Shown piece by piece: positions 48,801-59,579 of a stretch of 64,000 nt of DNA. Position 1 is the first letter of the stretch; every line of letters starts with the position of its first letter. The DNA comes from Paracyclopina nana (lineage: Eukaryota; Arthropoda; Copepoda; Cyclopoida; Cyclopettidae), in contig JAGUCH010000001.1 of assembly GCA_019096065.1 (NCBI GenBank), forward strand, positions 4,216,001 to 4,280,000. Direction: 5' to 3'. Made by a program: the position numbers and the translations under genes. The notes under the pieces were generated by a model, which worked only from the letters and a program-made list of their open reading frames with translations, had not been told where the DNA came from and searched no databases.

Positions 48801-51800
48801 AACCATTGTTATGCAGATAAGATGCCATCAGGTTCTTATGGCTGAGTTCTGAACTTCGTGCACCTTCAATATGTAAACTTTTGCCGCTCCACTTGACTTG
48901 CCAGGATTAGGTTATTCTACAAGGGGAAACTGTGTCCTTTGATAGGTGGATTATGGTGAGCTGCTACTGCTCGCCGCCAGTATAATATGGCAGAAGTGGT
49001 GTTCGGCACCACCAAGAAGAAGGCCACGAGGATTTGAGCTTTCCCACGAGAACAATTTGTCTTTGGCTGGAAATTGAATCACAGCCTACGCATGCATGAG
49101 ACCCAGTTATGGCCCAGCCTAAAAGCTTGGATACACACTCACGTGATGTTCCATCTTTTTTGAGGTTTTTGCTGCTGCTGCTGCTGCTACTGCTTCTCCA
49201 CCCAGCAGCTATATGTAGTAGCTATGTCTGAGAAAGAGGCTGGAGCAGCTTGGAGTTGCTCCAAATAAATCGCCATCTGTATACTATGGTATATCGGGAT
49301 TCGCAATCGTAGCAAGCGCGCGGCCTTGCATCCATGAAGTTTTATTGTCGTCATGGGATACATGGAGAGTTGTTGTATCGGGCAATAAGTTAGTATCTTT
49401 TTTTTCTTCCTCCACCACCGTAGGATCTGCAATTCGAAATCGATACCGAAAGAGAGAACTTTCTCTCGCTGACGGCGACAGGAAGGAAGATTCTCAAACA
49501 GATGGACGATGGTAGCAGTGGAGGTGCAAGCCAAGAAGATGCCGCTTTGATCCAGCGAAGGCTCGAGGAGATGAATCAACGATGGAACCATCTCAAAGCC
49601 AAAAGCATCGCCATCAGGTATTATACACCGAGAGAGATGAAAATGATGCCCATTATTGGTACGGCAGAAATGCTCAGAATGCTAGCTTCTTCTTTCGCCG
49701 CTCGCGCATGTGTTCATTAGCTGCTCAGAGCAGTCGGTGCTCGACCAAAAAATGGAAAGAAAGCAACGAAGGCGTACTTGTTGACTTGGATAAATATTTG
49801 CCCTGCTCGATTGGTGGCTCAATTGGCTAGCCATGTGATGATGCGCAGAGCAAACATCATCGCGCGTGTGTCATACTGATGCATTTATGCATGCTGGCTT
49901 ATCTTTCAGAAACCGACTGGAGAATAACTCGGATCACTGGAATGCGTTGTTGCTTTCGCTGAGAGAGCTCTCGGAATGGACCATCACAAAGGAGGCCGAG
50001 TTGGAGGCGATGGGTCCGATAGGCGGTGACGAGCTGAGCATTCGACGACAACAAGTATAAACTCATTGCGATTAGCATGCTAATGCCATAAATCACGCGC
50101 CCTTTCTTAGGATGCTGCTCGTGCCTTCCAGCGCCAACTCGAGGAAAAGCGAGCGATCATTGAGAACAACCTGCTCACTGGCAGGCAACATTTGGATTCC
50201 GCTGCTGCAGCCTCCTCCGACACCAGCGAAGGTCTCTATGTTAATCCATCTGCAGTTGGATATTTTGCTCAACTTCTCATTTTGCAGCAGTGTCTCTGTC
50301 GAGCGACGGCAAAAACTTTAACGAGCTGAACCGAGCCATACGGCGAGAGGTCACGAGACTCTCGGAGCGATGGAACGGCCTCATTACTCAAGCTGACCGC
50401 TGGCAAGCCAATCTCGACGATGTTCTGCCCAAGGTTCACACCTTCCAAAAGAGCCTCGAGGCCGTGATGCAGAGGCTGTCGGAAGCCGAACGCGCTCAAT
50501 CGGCCTTTAATAACAACACCATGTCACGAATCTCTAATGGGGGCACAGCGACCGAGTCTGAGCTACTTCTGTTCAGGAACCAGCTGAAGGTGCTTTCTTT
50601 TCGCACAGTATTTTTCCTCGAAACTGACACTTTGATCCTCTTTTCAGATGCAAAGTTCGTGTTTGACCCCTCTTCAGCGCATGGTTGAGGACATCAATGA
50701 CCAAGCCTCGGACTTTACCGCCTCGAGCGTGGCCTTGTCCAGCCAAACCCTCTCGAGGCTCGAGGATATCAATACGAGGTATTTGGCTTTTTACAGCTTT
50801 CGAGCATCGATCCGCGCGAGATCCATCTGTGTCAATCATCATATTGTGTGTAGCCTTCTTTGATGAATGATGAAGCAGGTAGCTTATTTCTTGAGGCGAT
50901 GAGAGAAGGAAAGTTTCCTTTCTTCTTGCTTAAAAAGGACACATTTGTATTCATCAGAAAGTTTCCAGCTCCCCTCTGACGACTCTTGAATCCCACGCGG
51001 AAACTCTATTCTTTTCTCATCATAGGTGGAAGTTGCTCCAGGTGGGCTTGGACGAGCAGTACAAAAAGCTGAATGAGATTCGGCGGCGCGGTGAGGTCCC
51101 AGCGAATCAGGACTTTTTGTCGGTGGCCGTCCATTACCCGTGGGCCAGGGCCATTTCGCAGAACAAAGTGCCTTACTACATCAATCATCAGACAGAGACC
51201 ACTCATTGGGACCACCCGGACATGGTGCAACTGTTCAAGAACCTGACCGAGTTCAACAAAGTTCGGTTCTCCGCCTACCGAACCGCCATGAAGCTGAGGG
51301 AGGTTCAGAAGGCGTTAGCTTGTGAGTGGCATTTCTCTTTTAGGAGCAATGCAAATATTTTTTAGCTTTGCGCTGCCTCCAAATTTTAGTAAGCCTAATG
51401 CGGCCACCTACGCTAAGTTGTATTAACACGTCATTACTGGGCGCAGTCAGGCCTCAAGGGGGATGAATGCGCAAATTTTGCTTGCCAGGTCACGTACTAA
51501 TTATGCTTTCTCTAACGCGATTAGTGCACCACTTGAACTTAAACGTGGCCATCGAGGCATTCGATGCACACGGTTTGCGAGGCCAAAACGACAAGCTTCT
51601 CGACGTGCCTGACATGATCACAGTGCTGAGCTCTCTGTATGAGACCATCTCCGCCAGCAACCCTACGACCGTGAATGTGCCCCTTTGTCTCGACCTTTGC
51701 CTTAACTGGATGCTCAACGTATACGACTGGTACGTAATTATTATTAAGCTGGCGTGAGCCTCGCCTCGAGCTAAGAACTTCCTTTCTCCTGCTATAGCCA

Positions 51801-54800
51801 AAGAACTGGGCACGTACGTGTGCTCTCCTTCAAGTTGGCCATCTCAGTGCTCTGCCAGGGTCCCCTCGAGGAGAAATACCGATGTAAGTTACGACTACTT
51901 AGCCAAGCGCGAAATCGCTAAATTGCTCCCTCCTCTTTCCAGACATGTTCAGGCTCATAGCTGACCAGCAGCGAAAGGCCACAGAACGCAAGCTTGGCCT
52001 CCTCCTCCACGATTGCATCCAGATCCCAAGGGTCTTGGGAGAGCTTGCCTCCTTCGGAGGATCCAACGTTGAGCCCTCCGTGCGAAGCTGCTTTGAGAAG
52101 GCCGCTGCGGCCTCCAAGTTGCCCGCCACGGACACTATCGAGGCTCTCCACTTCCTCAACTGGATGAAGCAGGAGCCTCAGAGCATGGTGTGGCTGCCGG
52201 TCTTGCACCGATTCATCGCGGCCGAGTCGGCCAGGCACCAGGCTAAGTGCAACATATGCAAAGCCAGTCCTATCTGCGGTTTCCGCTACCGCTGCCTCAA
52301 ATGCTTCAACTTTGACATGTGTCAGAACTGCTTTTTCGCCGGCAAAGGCGGCCGCTACAAGAACCACAAAATGGCTCATCCTATGCAAGAGTATTGCACT
52401 ACGGTGAGTTCACCACTGCGCTACATATATAGCTAGTATGCTTTTCGTGAGAGAAACTAATCAATTTTGCACGAGATCAAGTCTGACAGAAACAGGCCAC
52501 ATCGTGCGGCCTCTGGGGAATTGCTGGCTGCTGGCTCAAACTTCTTAAAGCAGGAGCAGTACAGCAGCAGCTCGCCCAGCATGCCAATGATGTCCGAGGC
52601 CAAAAGTTAGCGACATTAAATAGAGATTGCACGTGCATACGCGCACCCCGGCAGCTGGCTAGCTGTTATTGAATTCTCTTTTTTGCAGACAACCTCCGGT
52701 GAGGACATGAGAGACTTTACCAAACTACTCAAGAACAAGTTCAAGTCAAAGAGGTACTTTCAAAAGCACTCCAGGCTGGGCTACCTTCCAGTCAAAGCAG
52801 CCTCGAGCGAGCCAAGCGAGGCTGGGAACAATGCAAACGCTAGTCCCAGCCTCTCGCCGCAAAGAACGGCCTCGAGACAGGATGCAAATGAGAGGCTGGC
52901 CGATAGGCTGACGGAGTTGGAAACACGATCGGGCTCAGATGAAAGCAGCTCAACCAGAGTCACTCCTCAGCAGCACTCAGAGCCGAGGAAACTCAATAAC
53001 CTCAACGGCAGCACTTTTTCGGACGAGCACTCTTTGATCGCGCAATACTGCCAAAAGCTGCACAACGGCGACCTCGGGTCCATCGTGCCAGACTCCCCTC
53101 TCCAACTGATGGCGGAAATCGACGCTGAGCAGCGACACGAGCTCGAGTTGATGATCCGTGAGCTTGAAACGGAGAATGCCAACCTGCAGGAGGAGTACAA
53201 GCACCTGCAAGCCTCCTCCTCCAGCAACGGGGGATCGGGCCCCAACAGCTCCTCCTCCGCGGCCTCCACCAGCTACAGTCAACAGCAGCCTGGCAACGGG
53301 GTCGTACCGCCCATGACGTCAGAGGCCGAGATCCTGCACGAGGCCAAGATGCTGCGGGAGCACAAGGACCGGCTCGAGTCGAGGATGAAGCTCCTGGAGG
53401 TTCACAACAACCAACTAGAGATGCAATTAGGGAAATTGAGGCAACTCCTCAACACCGATTCCACCGGACCGGCCTCAGTTCCCAACGGGATCACGAGCAA
53501 CAAAACTGGCACGCTCAATACGAAATCCGTGACTGCCTCGCAGCTCGCGACCAATTCTCCCATCTTGCCGCACAAAATGAATGGCAATAATATGCCGCCG
53601 GCACCAGCAGACCTCAAAGATAGGCGAGACCCCCCTGCCCTACCCCCCAGGGGCGTGTCCATTCGGTCACGAGACGGGAGTGTGACACGGAGCAACAAAC
53701 CTCCCCCACCCGCGGTTCCACCCAAGAGGAGCAGCCTTACACGCAGCGACCTCGCGCTGTTCAACGCAGAGAACGTACGTACTTAGCAGCATATATGTAG
53801 TATACATACAAGGTATTTATTAGCCCCAAATAAGAAATCGTATTGAAAATCAATATATTTGCAGAACCGCACAAACTCTCTTCCGAGAAGAGACAACAAC
53901 GGCCAAGGCAGCTTCGGGCCCAATCCTCGATCGAGGGACCTCTCTCTCACCAGGATGAGCAGCCTCGGCACAAATGGCAACTATGGAGGCGGAGGAGGTC
54001 ACTGGACTGATTCACTGCCGCGCAGGGATTTCTACAGCAATATTGCGCCAACTGGATCGCTCCCAAGGAGAGACAAAGCCGGCCTGGGCAGGCCTGAGCC
54101 TCCGAGGCCGCCTCAAGTTCCACAGCAACAGGACAACAATGGCCTCAGGAGAAGAGATGCTTCACTCAATCGTGACAATAACTCCTCCTCATCCTCCTTT
54201 AGAGATGCTTTCATGGGCAACAAAGGTAATGGTACATCAAGTGCGCTACATCATCGTGTGTTCACGTTGCTTTCTGTGTAATCTGCAGATAAACGAAATT
54301 CCACGGGTAACTTATACTTCACGGACTCGTACGGAGGTACGAACGGCGGCTGCTCAGACCCTCTGAGCAGCCTCTCCAACACTTTGCAGCAAGGTAGTGC
54401 TCGCATTCTCCGTGGCCTCAGCGGATCCCAGCCCGTGGGGATGCGAGACTCTAACTCGAGCCTAAGCAGCATGAACTCTGACTACAATCCGAACGATCCT
54501 CAAGCCATGGTGTCACGTGAGCTCCGAACTGCAGCAGGTACAGTTGGACTATGTTTGCTTTCTTTATATACTTTATGGTCTGCTTGCTTCTCCCTCAAAT
54601 CCTGCTGAAACAAGCAAGAGTCCAGGCATCATTTGATATTGTTAAGAGCTTGGCTTTCCTCCTCGTGATACTAAATCATACATGTCACCATAATGCTTCT
54701 CTCTTTTTATTTCAGGGGACCTCGGAAAAGAGCTGAAAAACCTGATAACTCTGATGGACCAGGAGGAAAAACTTCAGAAGGAGCAAGAGAACAATAAGAC

Positions 54801-54828
54801 ATCCTTGAACAAGGAATCCCCTGTGTGA
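27850..54828 (+). CDS. Dys: Dystrophin, candidate longest form in this window
   Basis: Twenty-three exons close in frame to 1989 residues: 27850-27895, 34110-34482, 34573-34924, 35116-35190, 35318-35595, 38137-38560, 42891-42996, 44216-44427, 44492-44625, 44682-44901, 49424-49617, 49910-50054, 50111-50231, 50288-50589, 50648-50778, 51026-51321, 51525-51729, 51798-51883, 51943-52403, 52689-53774, 53865-54225, 54289-54537, 54716-54828. Order: Ser/Arg-rich disordered N-terminus (no CH actin-binding domain), spectrin repeats ([43 protein letters not shown]), WW domain ([29 protein letters not shown]), EF-hand region, ZZ zinc finger ([26 protein letters not shown]), then [18 protein letters not shown] and C-terminal coiled coils. 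It links cytoskeleton to dystroglycan and dystrobrevin. Exons from 38137 onward are certain. Joining 27850 and the 34-35.6 kb exons rests on phase compatibility only. A CH-containing full-length form may start outside the window. Confidence 0.9.
28800..29729. mobile_element. Foldback element with repeat-built arms and 8-bp TSD
   Basis: The arms (28805-28925 and 29600-29722) are inverted copies, each built of about seven degenerate 17-bp units of the type TTGGTTAAAGGCTAA. The outer ends ACTGGTTAAAGGCTAATCGG pair almost perfectly. TAATAAAG flanks the element on both sides (28792-28799 and 29730-29737), an 8-bp target-site duplication typical of hAT-type transposition. No transposase frame is present, so it is non-autonomous. 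Confidence 0.75.
28944..29105. repeat. Inverted repeat nested inside the foldback element
   Basis: TATAAGCCCGGTTCCAACAA at the left pairs with TTGTTGGAACCGGGTTATA at the right. Inside, CAGTATAGTATGG pairs with CCATACTATACTG, giving a 162-bp hairpin. It looks like a second, smaller MITE inserted within the larger element. Confidence 0.75.
34571..34576 (+). promoter_or_regulatory. NAGNAG tandem splice acceptor in dystrophin
   Basis: The acceptor reads TAGCAG, so the exon can start at 34573 or after the CAG at 34576. Both keep frame; the longer form adds one residue at the junction. Confidence 0.5.
35659..35803 (+). other. Possible alternative terminal exon of dystrophin
   Basis: A CTGCAG acceptor precedes an open frame that continues exon 35318-35595 in the correct phase. 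It encodes [17 protein letters not shown] and about 30 more residues, then stops at 35801-35803. If used, a transcript from 27850 would end here as a short Ser-rich protein without spectrin repeats. The competing acceptor at 38137 is also in phase. No polyadenylation hexamer close by was identified. Confidence 0.4.
36059..36064 (-). terminator. Polyadenylation signal of GH18-like gene
   Basis: TTTATT on the plus strand reads AATAAA on the minus strand, 14 nt beyond the GH18-like stop codon. Confidence 0.6.
36079..38105 (-). CDS. Secreted GH18 chitinase-like protein, nested in dystrophin intron
   Basis: Three exons (37873-38105, 36807-36984, 36079-36741) join in frame to 357 residues. A signal peptide ([20 protein letters not shown]) is followed by a TIM-barrel-like series that I read as glycoside hydrolase family 18: [10 protein letters not shown] (barrel strand), [29 protein letters not shown] (the family SxGG strand), [12 protein letters not shown] in place of the catalytic DGxDx[27 protein letters not shown] and [12 protein letters not shown] near the end. 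The acidic catalytic motif is degenerate, so chitinase activity is doubtful and a lectin- or growth-factor-like role is possible. The gene lies antisense within the dystrophin intron 35596-38136, and its start codon is 31 nt from the next dystrophin exon. Family assignment is by recalled motifs, not alignment. Confidence 0.65.
38561..42890 (+). other. Intron of dystrophin (4.3 kb) with no gene recognised
   Basis: The flanking exons join in frame to LERQKNVLREL, which matches the fly protein as I recall it, so no coding exon appears to be missing. Open frames near 39723-40016 reflect a CTG run. No domain was found on either strand. Confidence 0.5.
39963..40006. repeat. Imperfect CTG trinucleotide run
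   Basis: GCTGCTGCTGCTGCTTGTGCTGCTAGTTGTGCTGCTGCTGCTG-type sequence in the dystrophin intron, with three interruptions. Confidence 0.85.
43768..44149 (+). CDS. Dys: Alternative first exon of a shorter dystrophin isoform
   Basis: An ATG at 43768 opens a frame of 127 codons plus one base, ending TTG G at the donor GTAGTA (44149). It splices in phase to 44216 (VSQLREHW), as does the canonical upstream exon ending at 42996. The product would be about 1565 residues: a unique basic, Lys/Ala-rich N-terminus ([17 protein letters not shown]) followed by the last spectrin repeats, WW, EF, ZZ and C-terminus. Position and size recall the fly Dp205 first exon. Alternatively, a weak acceptor at 43720 would make 43721-44149 a 429-nt in-frame cassette, but it would interrupt a spectrin repeat. 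Confidence 0.65.
44902..46833 (+). other. Intron of dystrophin and likely promoter of the 46834 isoform
   Basis: No open frame with recognisable content. The 3' part lies directly upstream of the large alternative first exon and should contain its promoter and leader, but I cannot point to a TATA box or initiator. Confidence 0.4.
46834..48288 (+). CDS. Dys: Large alternative first exon (485 codons) of a dystrophin isoform
   Basis: An ATG at 46834 opens 485 codons that end exactly at a donor (AAG|GTATGT, 48288) in phase 0. They join to the common exon at 49424 ([13 protein letters not shown]). The resulting isoform is about 1734 residues. The unique region is almost wholly disordered: Arg-rich start ([16 protein letters not shown]), Ser/Thr/Asn-rich tracts, a run of Gly and Asp ([10 protein letters not shown]), Pro/Gln tracts, and a short helical segment at the end ([21 protein letters not shown]). 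The position, upstream of the last spectrin repeats, recalls the fly Dp186 isoform of the nervous system. Neuronal expression here is inference. Read-through past the donor would hit a stop at about 48406. Confidence 0.82.
48289..49423 (+). other. Intron of dystrophin; short CTG run
   Basis: No gene recognised. A (GCT)6 run with one interruption lies at 49171-49194. The acceptor at 49423 serves both the long form (from 44901) and the 46834 isoform (from 48288). Confidence 0.55.
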
Positions 54829-55485
54829 TGACGATGACTTTTTGCATGAAGACATATCGCACCACTTGATGAGAAGAGTAGAATTTCCATGCTAGTGCGC
54901 CAACTTTGCATATCCTTAACCCTCAACTTCCCCGTTGTGAACAAAATGAGACTTTATTACACACTCGTTGATCCCCATGTGCCAACTATTTGTTTTAGAA
55001 ATATCTAGCTCCTCTCTCTCACACACACACTCACAGAATGATAATCAAGCTAATTAATAATGCTAGTGTGACAACTACTCAAAACACCTGAAATTGTTAT
55101 CGACTACTCTTTATGGTTACGTCATTTTCGAAATATAGTTGAACAACAACATCTTTCCCACATGAAAATTACATCAGCAGCCCCTGCTTTCCTTTCGAAA
55201 ACACAGTGCTCACCAATGATGCACGAGAGACTTCTTGAACATTGCGGGGGCGAAATTTAAAAAGAAAAAGTTGAGTAGTGTGAGCTCTAAAATTTCTATT
55301 TTTGTTTCATGATTTCATGTGACGAGACCCAAGTTGTTCCATAGCATCTGCTTCACTTTTTGGAACTAATCCCTTTTTGCCAATGTTCCTCCCTACGTGC
55401 GTCATTCGCCGACTTAGTAGAATGATGGCAAGATGCCAAAATAGCAGTACCCTACAAAAATAAGTTGAGAAAGGAAGAAAACAAG
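54829..55485. other. Dystrophin 3' UTR and SMYD4 upstream region
   Basis: Two plus-strand genes lie head to tail across 657 bp. A short CA/CT run (CTCTCTCTCACACACACAC) is near 55012-55032. I see no clear AATAAA for dystrophin. Confidence 0.5.
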
Positions 55486-57975
55486 ATGTACAACCCAAAG
55501 CTAGCTGGATTTTTTCCATTAATCCAGCTCAAATTCGAAGAAGGCCTCTCTGCCGTAGAGAAGGAGCAATTTTTTGGCAAAGAGACTTTGGAGGAGAAGG
55601 TCAAGTGGCTGCACAAATTACCCAGAATCTCAAGCAACGATAATGACAACGTGTTGAGTCCGCTCCTCAAGCTGGAATATGGTATCAAGGATAAGAAAAA
55701 AAGTGGGGAAAACCGCGAGGCTGGAAATGCCCAATTCTATGCAGGCAATTTTCGTCAGGCGGAAATTCTTTATTCAGTGGCGGTGTTCAAGGCCCCAACC
55801 AATTCCAATGATCTGGCCTTGGCCTTGGCTAACAGATCTGCGTGCTATCAAAAATTGGGGGCTCCCAGATTGGCCCTCAGGGACATTGACTTGGCTTTGG
55901 CCTCTGGTTATCCAGACGACAAAGCTTTCAAGCTCTACGAGAGGAAAGGAGAGTGCGAGGATGATCCGGTGAAGGCAGTCCAGTCGTACCAAAAGGCTAT
56001 CAAGATGATCAAGATTGCCTCGGGATTGAGCAAGGACAAGAGGGAGAAATTTATAGCGGCTATTGAAAAGAAAATTGAACTCAGAGGAGCGGGGCTCGGG
56101 GAGCGAAACAATACGAAAACCACTGGCGAGGAAACGAGAAGCGAGCTGGAGGAGACTAATGGCCTTTGTTTTCCTCAAAGGTAATTGTTTGTCGTAGTAG
56201 ACCCATTGCGCTGACTGATTTAGTGCAGTGAAAGGCTATTTTACGAGCGAAGAATTATGTTGCATTGCATATTATCCTTGGCCTGATTATGCAAGCTATT
56301 CTCTGCCCGCGAGCATCTTACCAATTTTTGCTTTCAAAGTATTTTAGGCACATAAGTCAAACTACGGAATTTCCTCCCCCAACTCCGATCTTGAGTGATA
56401 ATTTATACTCTCTTGGTTTTCAGCTTTGCTGATGACCTGACTATTCTGGAGCCCAACGAGATATTTGATGGTACTCACGCAGCTGTAGAAATTCGATACG
56501 AAGAAGGTCGAGGACGGTACGCAATTGCGGCCGAAGATATAGAAATGGGCACAACTCTATTTAGAGAGACTCCGCTCACTTATACGTTGAACCCGGACAA
56601 ATTTGGGACACATTGCCAGCACTGCTTTAAACCTATTCGGGGTGTAGTCCCCTGCCCCAAGTGCACCTGGGTATGCTTTTGCTCTCCGGAGTGCCGAGAT
56701 AAGGCCAGCGAGTCGTACCACAAATACGAGTGCGGAATCATCAAGCTGTTTCTCGAGTCCGGATTCAACGTTTACCCATATTTAGTGCTGCGAATGGTAT
56801 GCCAGGAAGGTCTGCAGAAACTCTTGGAATTAAGGCCATCGATAGAAAGCCGCAGTGAAAAAGTTGGAACGAGTTCAGGGCAGACAACGAAATATTTGTC
56901 TCGACATTTTATGAACGGGTACAATTTAATGGCTCATGAAGACTCGATTCCGGAGGAATCGTGGATTTTACGAGGGCTTGTGGCCATTTTCATGCTAAAA
57001 TGCCTGCAATTGACGGAGTTCTTTAAAGGGGACGACTCTGCAAACAGGGAAAATTTGAAGGAGGGCGAGCTGACCCCCAATGAAGTGTTTGTAGGTGCAA
57101 TCATTTTCCGACTGCTGAATGTCATGCCTTGCAACAGCCATGACATTGCAGAATTCGAGACGCCAGTGTTGGACAGATTTGTGCCAGGGTGCAGAAAAGT
57201 TTCCGTTGGTGCTGGTCTTTATCCGTGTCTGGCTCTCCTCAACCACTCGTGCACGCCTTCCTTTATGAGGTGCAACAAGGGCAATGAGGTCATCTGCGTA
57301 TCCTCAAAGGCAATCAAGAAAGGAGAGGAGATTTGCGAGAATTATGGCCTCATGCATACCGCCAAAGATCTGAGTGAACGGCAACGAATACTGAAGGAGC
57401 ACTACAAGTTCACCTGTATTTGCCAGCCTTGCAACGAGAATTGGCCTTTGCTCACAACTATGAAGGAGGAGCTTAGAGGAGATCCCAACGACTCGAGAAT
57501 GAATAGATTTCCAGGTACGTAGATTACTTTTAGAATAATATTACCCTTTAACTTTTTGGGAACATATGGTATCCAAGCTTGATGGCTAAATACTAAACAA
57601 GCTCCTTGGACCACCCAAGAAGAATCTGATTTTTTCCCAGGTGTCAAATGTATCCACTGTGGGGAGACGGTGAAGAGGAAAAATATCAACTTTGGACAAG
57701 CCTTTACTCCCATCAGGACTTGCCTCGTGTGTGGGGAGAATACAGATTTGATTCGTGACATTCCAACCGAGGACTTGAAAAAGCGCGCTGCCGAGGCCAT
57801 TGACACCCTCATCAAAGGACGATGGCTGGAAGGCCTGGAATTGGCCAGGCAATTGGAGGCTCTAGTGACCAAGCACTTTAACTTGCCAGTCCTCGAGCTG
57901 AGCGAGGTGCAAATTGCCATTTGGAAGTGCTTGTGGTTGCGATTCGGAAGCATGCGCAAAGTGAAGGTTCTCTAA
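55486..57975 (+). CDS. SMYD4: SMYD4-type TPR, SET and MYND domain methyltransferase
   Basis: Three exons (55486-56180, 56424-57514, 57641-57975) join in frame to 706 residues. The N-terminal third has TPR-like helices (REAGNAQFYAGNFRQAEILY, ALANRSACYQKLGAPRLAL). The SET domain begins near residue 245 (RGRYAIAAEDIEMGTTLF). A MYND zinc finger is inserted in it (HCQHCFKPIRGVVPCPKC, CFCSPECRDKA, YHKYEC). SET catalytic motifs follow: LLNHSCTPSFMR and GEEICENYG, then the post-SET CICQPCNENWP. TPR first, then split SET with MYND, is the SMYD4/SmydA layout; SMYD1-3 lack the N-terminal TPR. The probable role is lysine methylation of histone or non-histone targets; the substrate is unknown. The C-terminal exon has an extra CIHCGE...CLVCGE zinc-ribbon-like pair. 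Confidence 0.9.
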
Positions 57976-58704
57976 TACTAGATGATACTGCATGCACCTA
58001 AAAAGCAAATGTTATATATATACATATACCTGTTACAAAACATGGCTGTAAAATAAACTTAAACGCCACTATGTGCGTACTTAAAGGACATATTATTCGT
58101 TTTGGAGAATAGAATTGCTATTCACGAACAGGTTCACAAAAAAATTAATAAAATGGCAGAAAAGTACCAAAGCAATTGTTGTCATATTGGAAAAATGAAA
58201 CTCCTTTACAAGTAAGCAGAGAATACAAGCTGTTATCGCTACCGGTTGACAAAAAGGCTTTAAAAGTCTAATTATAAGCAACAGGAGCTAACATTCCTGG
58301 GAAGCAATGAGTAGCCGCATAAATATCTGAAGCTTTTGCACCCTATATAGTCTGATTCAGCAGCAGCATTCATTTGCGGCCTTTTTTAAACAGAATAGGA
58401 TATGCTCTTGGCGGCGTTGGAAAGCTGGATGATTTTCGGGCTATAAACATACATTTCTTATCAACTTGCGCTTTATATAGCAGTGCGACGTACGAATAAG
58501 CGAGCACAATATACTACATAGTATCCACTATCTATGTGTGCATGCTCCCACTATACCTATACTCACGGTATGATTCTGTGTTAATGGAAAGCTCGTAAAA
58601 GGCCATCAACGCATAGAGAGACTACTTTGGGACATAGTGGAAGCAGCAGCAGAAAAATTGGGCCAAGCCACCACACACCATCAGTTAGTTTCGTGTTGGT
58701 CATT
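57976..58704. other. Intergenic between SMYD4 and Ly6 gene
   Basis: It contains the SMYD4 3' UTR with AATAAA at 58052, then AT-rich sequence and the upstream region of the Ly6 gene. No other feature is recognised. Confidence 0.5.
58052..58057 (+). terminator. Polyadenylation signal of SMYD4 gene
   Basis: AATAAA lies 76 nt after the SMYD4 stop codon. Confidence 0.7.
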
Positions 58705-59563
58705 ATGCCGCCCATATCTCTCTTGAACTTCTTGTGCCTGGCATTCTTGCCCCAACTCATAAGTACTCGTTTATTTACCATAATATGGCCATCATGTGTT
58801 TGTTTTTAATAGGCACACAAATGGCTGCCCAAATTGGATGTTTTCATTGCCAATCACACAACGGGAGCAATCGATGGTGTGACGATCCTTTCAATAGTAC
58901 AGCAGCTTATCTCGAAGGTTACTACCAAAGGGACTGCATGTCCGGAATGAGGAATAGGACGGGCTTATATCCAGCCTCAGCTTGCCTTAAATTCAAAGGA
59001 TATTACAGTAAGCATCTAGTTTTGTGTATATATTCTGCAGACCACCTACGCCGAATTTTAAGAGCAAAAGATATTCTCAACTGCAGCGTCATTGCTCTAA
59101 TAACTTTTCGTCGAATTTATTCTGGCTGCATCAAATTGCAGCACCGCAGGTTCACGAGATGCGCCTATTTTTTATGAGCAACATAAATCAGATGATGTTG
59201 CAATGTGTAACAGACTATATCAAACTAAAATCGTGACACGCTCTTATATAATGATGCATAGAGTCCTCTGGAGAAACCGTGACGATCCGGACGTGCACAG
59301 TGGACGGCGGGAGCAAAAACCACGACGTCGAACTCATCCGGATCGACAGCAGTTGCGGCACAACTGTCCTCGTCAACGGCAGCTTTGGACACGAATATGA
59401 TGCAACAGATGACGCGAGCCTCCGACTTTATGCATGCATCGACATTTGCTCCAATTCATACGGGTGCAATAAGGCCATGGGCGAAATGAGTCACCACCAC
59501 TCCTATTTATTAGCAGCAGTGCTTTTGGTTATGATCATAATCAATGTTAATAATCATGCGTAA
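58705..59563 (+). CDS. qvr: Quiver/sleepless-type Ly6 GPI-anchored protein
   Basis: Three exons (58705-58762, 58813-59007, 59262-59563) join in frame to 184 residues; the first intron is only 50 nt. A signal peptide (ISLLNFLCLAFLPQLIST) precedes a Cys-rich three-finger (Ly6/uPAR) domain beginning IGCFHCQSHNGSNRWCDDPF. The domain continues with YQRDCMSG, ASACLKFKG, IRTCTVDGG and SSCGTT, and ends in DICSNSYGCNKA, the CN-type close. A hydrophobic C-terminus (SYLLAAVLLVMIIINV) fits a GPI-anchor signal. The arrangement matches arthropod quiver/sleepless proteins, which modulate Shaker K+ channels and nicotinic receptors. The Ly6 family has many members, so orthology to qvr itself is less certain than family membership. 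Confidence 0.75.
59506..59511 (-). terminator. Candidate polyadenylation signal of SH3-SAM gene
   Basis: TTTATT here reads AATAAA on the minus strand, about 70 nt beyond the SH3-SAM stop codon. It lies inside the last coding exon of the convergent Ly6 gene, so the two 3' ends would overlap. Confidence 0.5.
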
Positions 59564-59579
59564 ATATGACTAGGGATCA